A stretch of 5,335 nucleotides of DNA. Origin: Leptolyngbyaceae cyanobacterium SM1_3_5 (GTDB taxonomy: Bacteria > Cyanobacteriota > Cyanobacteriia > Elainellales > Elainellaceae). Every line of letters begins with the position of its first letter. The stretch's first letter is position 1. The notes under the pieces are model-generated. The model was not told the DNA's origin. It saw only the letters and a program-made list of their open reading frames with translations, and made no database searches. A program made the translations under genes and the position numbers. The stretch spans positions 1-5,335 of the forward strand of contig JAAUTJ010000391.1 in the NCBI GenBank assembly GCA_012031475.1, written 5' to 3'. Below, in pieces: positions 1 through 4,769 of the stretch.

Positions 1-2
1 TG

Positions 3-1451
3 CGGGCGCTGCTGCCCCGCGACCATGAAGTCGTGCAGGCGATCGATCGCGTCGAAGAAAACTTGGACGATAGCGCCCTCAGCCTGCCGCAGCCCGCAGC
101 CTGGACATTGCGATTGACGCAGGTGATTTTGGTGGGCTTGACCGCTGGGGCGGTTTGGTCGATCGTGGCGCGGGTCGATGTCGTCGTCGATGCCCAAGGC
201 AAGCTAGAGCCAATTTCCCAGTCACAGGCGATTCAGTCGCGAGTCGGCGGCGTCGTCACTGCTGTTTTGGTGCGCGAAGGCGAACAGGTCGATCAGGGTC
301 AACTGCTGATGCAGCTTGACAAAACCACGCAGCTAAACCAGCTTAAAGCCTTGCTGCCGCAGCAAGAACAGCTTGTGGCCGAAATTGCCGTGTTGCGAAC
401 GGCGCGGCGCGGTGGCTCGATCGAGTCCGTCGCCAATCAGGTCAGAGTCTCGCCCGAACTGATTCACCGCGCCCAAGACCGAATGCTGCTCGTTGCCCAG
501 CTTAGCGGCAATCCGGTCGGACTCAACGCCCAACAGCGGCAGCGCTACGAACTGTTTCAGCGGCAAATTCGCGATCGCCTCGCCCTCAACCAGCTTGCCG
601 GATCAAGCCTCAACACCCAGATCGCCGGAATCGACACCCAAATCAACGAGCGCGAATATCAGTCGCAGGTCGAAAGCGAACTCTTGACCCGACTGCAACC
701 GCTGGTCAGTCAGGGCGCAATTTCGCGCACCGACTTTCTGCGGCGGACGGTCGATGTCAACACGCTGCAAAGCCAACTGAATCAAGACCGCCTCCAGCGC
801 CGCAACCTCCAGTTGAATCAGCTTCAAACGCAAGTCGAAGGTCGGCAGGTCGTCGCCTCCGTCTACCAAGACTTGCAGCGGCAGCTTGGCGAACTCGACG
901 CCGAATTTGACAGCACCATTCAATCCAGCCAGCGTCAACTCATTCAGGTCAACTCCCAGCTAGAGCAGGTCAAAGCCGACCTCGACCAGCAAGACCTCCG
1001 CGCCCCCGCCGATGGCGTCGTCTTCGACCTCCAGGCCAAACTGCCCGGTGTCGTTGCCCAGCCCGGACAAGAACTGCTGCAAGTCGTGCCGAGCGAATCG
1101 CTGATTGCCCGCGTCCAAGTCGCCAACGCCGATATCGCCAATATCCGCGTCGGAATGCCCGTCGATGTCCGCGTCGATGCCTTCCCGTTCACCGAATTCG
1201 GCTCGATCGATGGCGTCGTTTCCAAAGTTGGCAGCGAAGCGATCGCCACCGATTCACAAACTCCAGGTCAAACCGTTTTTCCCGTCGAAGTTCGCCTCGA
1301 TCAGCAGTTTTTGCAGCAGCAATCTGAACAGTCTGTTCTCGTCCCCGGCATGACTTTGGTATCCAATATTCGCGTCCGCGAACGCGCCCCAATCAGCTAC
1401 GTCACCGAAGAACTCACTAAAGCGATCGATCGAATGCGAGCCGTCCGCTAA
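3..1451 (+). CDS. HlyD-family membrane fusion protein (exporter adaptor), 5' end outside the window
   Basis: This is the periplasmic adaptor of a type I/ABC exporter: it is anchored in the inner membrane and links the ABC transporter to an outer-membrane channel. Counting from the GTG at 33 (residue 1), one membrane segment lies at about 27-46. A biotinyl-lipoyl-like half-motif follows at about 66-96 (SRVGGVV...REGEQV...LLMQLD). A long Gln/Leu-rich coiled-coil hairpin spans about 98-320, the second lipoyl half starts at LRAPADGVV (322-330), and a beta-barrel domain lies at about 355-450. This order is the HlyD/EmrA family pattern and the length is typical. The frame is open to the left edge of the window with no ATG, and the GTG at 33 has no Shine-Dalgarno sequence, so the true start is probably upstream. 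The partner ABC transporter would be expected upstream. The substrate cannot be told from this sequence. Confidence 0.92.
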   Translation, partial: RALLPRDHEVVQAIDRVEENLDDSALSLPQPAAWTLRLTQVILVGLTAGAVWSIVARVDVVVDAQGKLEPISQSQAIQSRVGGVVTAVLVREGEQVDQGQLLMQLDKTTQLNQLKALLPQQEQLVAEIAVLRTARRGGSIESVANQVRVSPELIHRAQDRMLLVAQLSGNPVGLNAQQRQRYELFQRQIRDRLALNQLAGSSLNTQIAGIDTQINEREYQSQVESELLTRLQPLVSQGAISRTDFLRRTVDVNTLQSQLNQDRLQRRNLQLNQLQTQVEGRQVVASVYQDLQRQLGELDAEFDSTIQSSQRQLIQVNSQLEQVKADLDQQDLRAPADGVVFDLQAKLPGVVAQPGQELLQVVPSESLIARVQVANADIANIRVGMPVDVRVDAFPFTEFGSIDGVVSKVGSEAIATDSQTPGQTVFPVEVRLDQQFLQQQSEQSVLVPGMTLVSNIRVRERAPISYVTEELTKAIDRMRAVR

Positions 1452-1511
1452 CCCGTTTTTTCAACACCAACCATCAGCGCATCTAGATTCTTTCACCCTC
1501 ACAAAATCGCC

Positions 1512-1948
1512 ATGTCCGATCGAATCATTCCCACGCTATTTTTGAGCCTCAGCGCTCTCGCGCTCGCCCGTTTATCGTACCTGCGATCGCCTCTCAGCAG
1601 TTTGCTGGCGATCGAATCGACGCAACCATTCACTTTTCTGCTGACAGTTTTCTAGCGGCTGAAAGACCCAACACCGCGCAATTTCTGTTGACCGACAAGA
1701 ACGATCAACCTATTCTCTTGTCGAACTGCGATTGTCAAGTTGATGTGTATGACTTTCGTGATCGTGCCATCCTGCAAAGCTTGCCGCTAAATCCAGCCAC
1801 AATCGATGGCAAGGCCGCGATCGCCACCGAAATCACCGTTCCAGCTTCCGGCTCCTACACCATTGTTTTATCCGGTCAGATTCAGAGCAGCAAACCCTTT
1901 GAAATTCGCTTTCCCGTCACAGCAATTGAGACCAGCCCAACCTATTAA
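1512..1948 (+). pseudogene. Frameshifted gene for a small predicted secreted protein
   Basis: ATG 1512 opens a frame beginning MSDRIIPTLFLSLSALALA, a good Sec signal peptide, but that frame turns into unlikely sequence and stops at TAG 1653-1655. A second frame, offset by one base, carries the mature protein from about 1565 (RPFIVPAIASQQFAG) to TAA 1946-1948, and has no ATG of its own; its first alternative start is TTG 1688. Adding one base near 1560-1568 joins them into about 145 residues. The mature part has short alternating hydrophobic strands, a Cys-Asp-Cys pair at 1727-1735, and a GSYTIVLSG stretch typical of small Ig-like beta-sandwich periplasmic domains; the fold is my inference and the family is unrecognised. 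It starts 60 bases after the HlyD-family gene on the same strand, so co-transcription is plausible. No good ribosome binding site precedes ATG 1512. The shift could be real decay or a sequencing error. Confidence 0.55.
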
Positions 1949-2007
1949 CTGCTCCAATCTCAATCAGGGACATCACCGCTTTTTGCTCTCTTCAACTGGT
2001 GATGCCA

Positions 2008-2418
2008 ATGATAACCACCGCACTGCCCGAAAACTATCTGCAAGACGATCGATCGCAGTTCAAACAAATTCTGCGCCGCAAAATTCAAATCGCCCTCTGG
2101 ACAGCCCAAACTCTACCCGTTGAAGCCTGCCTCAATGAGATTAGAAATCAACTAATCGTCATTCAAAATGACTGCGAGCGTCACCAGAAAAAATTCATTT
2201 TCGTCGAAGAAATCATCACCTGCAATCAGCATGAACTAGGCGGCAGCGATCGCCACAGTGCCACACTCTTTCGCGGTCCCAGCGAAGACGCATCTGTTGC
2301 CATTTGCGTCACGCAAAAAGGCTCACTGCTGCATCGAAATAGCTGCCCCTGGATTGCCTACAAAAATGCTGGAGATGTCAACGCATTTTCGATCGCCAAA
2401 CCATTTTGTTTCCTCTAA
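2008..2418 (+). CDS. Hypothetical protein, 136 residues, family not recognised
   Basis: I do not recognise this protein. The start ATG 2008 is chosen because GGTGAT (1998-2003), a match to the ribosome-binding consensus, lies four bases upstream; ATG 2002 in the same frame is an alternative giving two more residues. The N-terminal two thirds is amphipathic and probably helical (QFKQILRRKIQIALWTAQTL, then LNEIRNQLIVIQNDCERHQ). A Gly-Gly pair follows in HELGGSDRH, then a more beta-like tail with three cysteines (AICVT, NSCPW, PFCFL). There is no signal peptide or membrane span. It lies 59 bases after the preceding gene on the same strand, so it could be the last gene of the export operon. Its TAA (2416-2418) overlaps the TAG of the convergent dioxygenase gene. 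Codon use resembles the neighbours, so I think it is expressed, but support is only moderate. Confidence 0.5.
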   Translation: MITTALPENYLQDDRSQFKQILRRKIQIALWTAQTLPVEACLNEIRNQLIVIQNDCERHQKKFIFVEEIITCNQHELGGSDRHSATLFRGPSEDASVAICVTQKGSLLHRNSCPWIAYKNAGDVNAFSIAKPFCFL

Positions 2419-3017
2419 GAAACGCCGATCAGTGCTGGCTCAGCGATCGGGCGATCGACCGAATCTTGATCAAACCAAAGCTGCTTTGGTATTAACGCAT
2501 ACTGACGATCGGCATGATGCTCATACAGATGAAATCGATCGAGCGCATGAAGATAAACATGCAGCGTTGCCGCCAGTGCATCCGTTTGATTTGCCATTTG
2601 ATGAATCTGAAGGTTGTCTCCCGGCAAAATCGGACTCACCGTGCAGTTTGCAAAACTCTCGTTCCCACTGCTTCCAACACACAAGCCGCGTTCAGCATGA
2701 GCTACACAGCGATATTTCGTCTCCACCGTTTGACCCGCAACGACCGCAACCGCCCCGATCGTTTCATCATGGTCGTGAATTGGGCTGCAACTATGTGGTT
2801 CCCAAGTTGCCAAAATGATGTGAAAATCGTCCGTTAATTCTGTCAGTCGATGCCGTCGATAAAGTCCATTTGAAGAACGCGATCGCAGCAAATGCTCAAA
2901 AGAATTGTGAGCCGTGAACTGCTTCACCAAATTAGCAAGATGATAGGATGCCTGAGCCGATTCTAGATTTAACTGTTTGAGTTCTTGGATGTTTTGACGC
3001 AGCGATCGAAGATGCAT
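2415..3017 (-). CDS. Cysteine dioxygenase family protein (cupin)
   Basis: A 200-residue non-heme iron(II) thiol dioxygenase. The family adds O2 to L-cysteine to give cysteine sulfinate in the cytoplasm, the first step of cysteine catabolism toward sulfite or taurine-like products. The three-His iron site is visible: H81 and H83 in SPIHDHDE, and H139 in LQIHQMAN. YRRH at 53-56 places R55 where the mammalian enzyme has Arg60, which binds the cysteine carboxylate. LHVY at 152-155 supplies the His/Tyr pair equivalent to His155/Tyr157. The residue matching Cys93 is G88, so no Cys-Tyr crosslink can form, as is usual in bacterial members. These matches favour cysteine over 3-mercaptopropionate, where Gln normally replaces that Arg. 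The start ATG 3017-3015 is preceded by GGAGGA with five bases after GGAGG; the upstream in-frame TTG at 3029 overlaps that site and is rejected. It is the only clearly intact complete enzyme gene in the window. Confidence 0.92.
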   Translation of the reverse strand: MHLRSLRQNIQELKQLNLESAQASYHLANLVKQFTAHNSFEHLLRSRSSNGLYRRHRLTELTDDFHIILATWEPHSCSPIHDHDETIGAVAVVAGQTVETKYRCVAHAERGLCVGSSGNESFANCTVSPILPGDNLQIHQMANQTDALAATLHVYLHALDRFHLYEHHADRQYALIPKQLWFDQDSVDRPIAEPALIGVS

Positions 3018-3021
3018 GATT

Positions 3022-3027
3022 TCCTCC
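3022..3027 (-). promoter_or_regulatory. Ribosome binding site of the cysteine dioxygenase gene
   Basis: On the minus strand GGAGGA precedes ATG 3017 in GGAGGAAATCATG. It is a near-perfect Shine-Dalgarno sequence with normal spacing, and it decides the start, because the earlier in-frame TTG (3029-3027) would place the site inside the coding region. Confidence 0.85.
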
Positions 3028-3058
3028 AATGATCTTTCGCTTCAGCAAGCTGAGATGG

Positions 3059-3087
3059 ATAATAAGTCGCGATCGACAGGTGACGAA
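3059..3087 (-). promoter_or_regulatory. Possible promoter of the cysteine dioxygenase gene
   Basis: On the minus strand TATTAT (3064-3059) differs from the sigma-70 -10 consensus at one position. It lies about 40 bases upstream of ATG 3017. Seventeen bases further upstream is TTCGTC (3087-3082), only a half match to a -35 box. A short palindrome TTCAT-AAA-ATGAA at 3098-3110 sits just upstream of the -35 and could be an operator, but it is AT-rich and could be chance. Confidence 0.3.
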
Positions 3088-3671
3088 TTCAGTTAATTTC
3101 ATAAAATGAACCGCTTGAGAGCAACACGGACAGATGAACAAACAAATAAATTGTGACACTGCTTGAGCAATATTGACGAGCAAAAACCGCCTCAAATCGT
3201 GACACAATCCCATGATCACTTACGAATATTTTATGCTTCTGTAGTAAATATGACGTAATTAAATCCAGTAGGAGAAAAATGTAATGTAGGACACAATGCA
3301 AACTGCATCACGCCCAAGTTCCGCTCAGCGAAAAGTCAAAACCGTACAGCAAATTGAACTGAGCGATCGCCCAATTTCATCTAAAGTCAAAGCTCAAGCT
3401 CCCGAAATTCAGCCGATCCGTTTCAGCAAAACAATTCGCGAATCAAAAATCAAATTCGTCGGCATAAACCAATCGAGTGGCCGATCGCAATTCAAACAGC
3501 AAATACTCTTCCATCACGCTCCACAAAAAACGCCCGCAAAGTCTTTCGACGCGACTCGATCGGAATCTCATACTCAAACGCAGAATCGCACGGCTTCAGC
3601 TTCGCCAAATGATTTTCGCAGCCGCAGCCATGCTCAATAAAAAACCCATGTCGGCTGGAAATACTGTCAAA

Positions 3672-3674
3672 TTA
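3672..3674 (-). other. In-frame TAA inside the disrupted gene
   Basis: The codon after GGYVSCCDG on the minus strand is TAA, yet the same frame goes on for about 48 codons of protein-like sequence rich in Cys, His and aromatic residues (FDSISSRHGFF, then HGCGCENH). One base change from CAA or GAA would restore it. This is a base substitution and is not in a homopolymer, so it is less easily put down to sequencing error than the two shifts. Confidence 0.6.
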
Positions 3675-4090
3675 GCCGTCGCAGCATGACACATAGCCGC
3701 CGTGCAAAATCGCATCAAACTGACGAGCGATCGCCAGATCCTGCTCACTAAACCGAAACGATCGCACCTCAAACAAATTTGCCCGCTCCAGCGGATGCAA
3801 AAATGTCCAGTAAAACGTCGCGGGCACATCGTAGCCCAACTGATCAAAAAGCTCGCTGACAATTGCGACAAGGGCGAGGCGATCGTCCGTTTGGTCAAGC
3901 TGCTGGGCATGCCGATCGTGGCGTTCCGATACACTGTCGCGAATCACCTCAAAGTCTGGGTAGTTCTCCGGCAAAAACATTTCACCAAAATGACTCACCG
4001 CTTCCCAAGCCAGTTTGCCGTTGCCTTCACAGTACGCCTTCTTCAATGATGCGTGTCCGATCGCTCCGCAAATAAAGTACATCCGGTCTG

Positions 4091-4097
4091 ATTTTTT
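4091..4097 (-). other. Slippery heptamer A AAA AAT at the frame junction
   Basis: Read on the minus strand in the starting frame, the sequence is GCA AAA AAT. Positions 4097-4091 form A AAA AAT, the X XXY YYZ pattern on which paired tRNAs can slip by -1. The -1 frame reached from here is exactly the one that continues the gene. The same run could equally have lost one A by mutation or in sequencing. I see no obvious stimulatory hairpin immediately downstream, but I could not fold the RNA. Confidence 0.45.
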
Positions 4098-4255
4098 GCC
4101 AGAAACACCTGCGCCATTGCCGTGTAAACCTGCGGTTCGGTCAGCCAGTTTGCCGTTGCAATCCGCTGCCAGCTTATCGGCATTTGTTCCAGTGGAACCG
4201 CAGGCTCACCGTGAATCGTCGTCAGCCTTGAGAAGAGCGTATTTGACATTACAAA

Positions 4256-4326
4256 CTCCAGTAGATGAAAACCCGTGAAAATCATCGAGTTTTTGTAATC
4301 TTATGCAAATTTACTCCCTCAAGCAA
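4256..4326 (-). promoter_or_regulatory. Possible promoter and ribosome binding site of the disrupted gene
   Basis: On the minus strand TTGCTT (4326-4321) and TAAGAT (4303-4298) are separated by 17 bases. They match the sigma-70 -35 and -10 boxes at 3 and 4 of 6 positions. Transcription would begin near 4291, about 42 bases before ATG 4249. GGAG at 4259-4256 is the ribosome binding site and fixes the start at 4249; the in-frame ATG at 4285 would lie almost at the transcript start. The promoter is tentative, the ribosome binding site more secure. Confidence 0.4.
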
Positions 4327-4413
4327 ATAAAAAATTCTGACCTCGCGATCGCCCGTTTCCATTTGCGCTAAAAAATCTCTATCAATCGATGATCGATCGA
4401 GGACTGACATTGC

Positions 4414-4680
4414 CTATCTTGAATCGCAGATTTCTCCGGCGATCGCTTCAAAATTGCGAGCAATTTTTGGCAGTAAATCAGGGTTAAATTGAAACCCAAA
4501 TTCTACGGAATGCACTTGTTCAATTCCAGACCCGTACCGCTGCAATCTTCCAGATAAAGCTAAATGTCCTAGCCGATCGATCGCAACGATCGCAACAGAA
4601 TATTTCAACAAACTCATTGCCTTCACAAATGATCATCCCAACCTCTTCCCAGCCAATAACGCTTGAAAACAGGTTGTCAT
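4414..4680 (-). pseudogene. Possible decayed reading frame with one in-frame TGA, unrecognised
   Basis: From ATG 4680 the frame reads MTTCFQALLAGKRLG, meets TGA at 4635-4633, and continues as SFVKAMSLLKYSVAIVAIDR and onward through VEFGFQFNPDLLPKIARNFE to TAG 4416-4414. Changing TGA to TGG would give 88 residues. The part after the stop, which can begin at GTG 4626, has a hydrophobic core-like stretch and natural-looking composition, which is the main reason to list it. The same frame is also open upstream of ATG 4680 as far as 4839, into the transposase leader, with hydrophobic sequence but no ATG, so the true 5' end may be lost or the openness may be chance. There is no good ribosome binding site near ATG 4680. 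I recognise no family. A competing minus frame at 4705-4520 looks less like protein. Confidence 0.35.
4579..4596 (+). repeat. Perfect tandem duplication of a 9-base HIP1-like unit
   Basis: GATCGCAAC occurs twice in direct succession, preceded by another GATC. The unit is in phase with the minus-strand frame 4414-4680, where it gives the repeated residues VAIVAI. A duplication of three codons by slippage would explain it. Confidence 0.7.
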
Positions 4681-4769
4681 GCGATCGCCCCGCCCCAGCC
4701 TCCAAGCGCCCAAATAACCAGCAATTCTCAGTATGGCAAAAAGCTGTTCAAGTCCTGGAAATGCCTGTA

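Larger units (their letters stand above)
3018..3442. other. Intergenic stretch without a convincing gene
   Basis: This is about 425 bases between the divergent start of the dioxygenase and the 3' end of the broken gene to its right. It holds the dioxygenase control region (3018-3110), two copies of GTGACAC (3153-3159 and 3199-3205), and an AT-rich stretch at 3218-3290. A good AGGAG (3270-3274) is followed by ATG-TAA (3279-3284) and ATG-TAG (3284-3289), so that site leads straight to stop codons. A plus-strand open frame starts at ATG 3296, but its second half lies antisense to the broken gene and its protein looks low-complexity, so I do not call it. No clear hairpin terminator is visible; the best inverted repeat is GCTCAG (3323-3328) with CTGAGC (3359-3364), whose loop is about 30 bases. 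Confidence 0.5.
3443..4249 (-). pseudogene. Disrupted gene (two frameshifts and an in-frame stop), family not recognised
   Basis: I do not recognise the family. Start ATG 4249-4247 (MSNTLFSRLTTIHGEP) has GGAG (4259-4256) six bases upstream. The first frame runs to about residue 52, where a -1 shift in a six-A run (plus-strand T run 4092-4097) is needed to enter the long middle frame (residues about 53-192, with SHFGEMFLPENYPDFEVIRD and VPATFYWTFLHPLERANLF). That frame meets TAA at 3674-3672 directly after SCCDG, then continues as plausible protein in the same frame (RHGFFIEHGCGCENHLAK) to about 3530. A +1 shift in a six-T run (plus-strand A run 3525-3530) gives LWSVMEEYLLFELRSATRLV and a stop at 3445-3443. 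The rebuilt protein is about 268 residues, mostly helical, with no signal peptide or membrane segment. Without the second shift it would stop at 3494-3492. As sequenced no full-length protein is made unless recoding occurs. Confidence 0.72.

Noticed and set aside
333..1392. Several open frames overlapping the HlyD-family gene in other frames
   Set aside because: The HlyD-family frame has a full domain order over the whole span; the others are by-products of GC-rich coding DNA.
1452..1511. Terminator after the HlyD-family gene
   Set aside because: There is a T run (1456-1461) just after the stop codon but no stem before it.
2258..2837. Two plus-strand open frames across the dioxygenase region
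   Set aside because: They are antisense to the cysteine dioxygenase, whose iron-binding and substrate residues are all identifiable on the minus strand; their His- and Arg-rich proteins are shadows.
3199..3219. GTGA...TCAC as a possible CRP-type site
   Set aside because: The half-sites are separated by 13 bases rather than 6 and the flanks do not match the consensus.
3296..3640. Plus-strand open frame of 114 codons starting at ATG 3296
   Set aside because: Its second half lies exactly antisense to the better-supported broken gene. Its protein is rich in Ser, Gln, Arg and Lys without a fold-like pattern, and only a weak AGGA precedes it.
3596..4278. Plus- and minus-strand frames overlapping the broken gene (for example 3596-3934 minus and 3702-4049 plus)
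   Set aside because: They compete with the middle segment of the disrupted gene, which has far more natural protein composition.
4520..4705. Minus-strand frame of 61 codons
   Set aside because: It overlaps the frame 4414-4680, has clustered Cys/Arg/Asp encoded by repeated GATCG and no convincing start.
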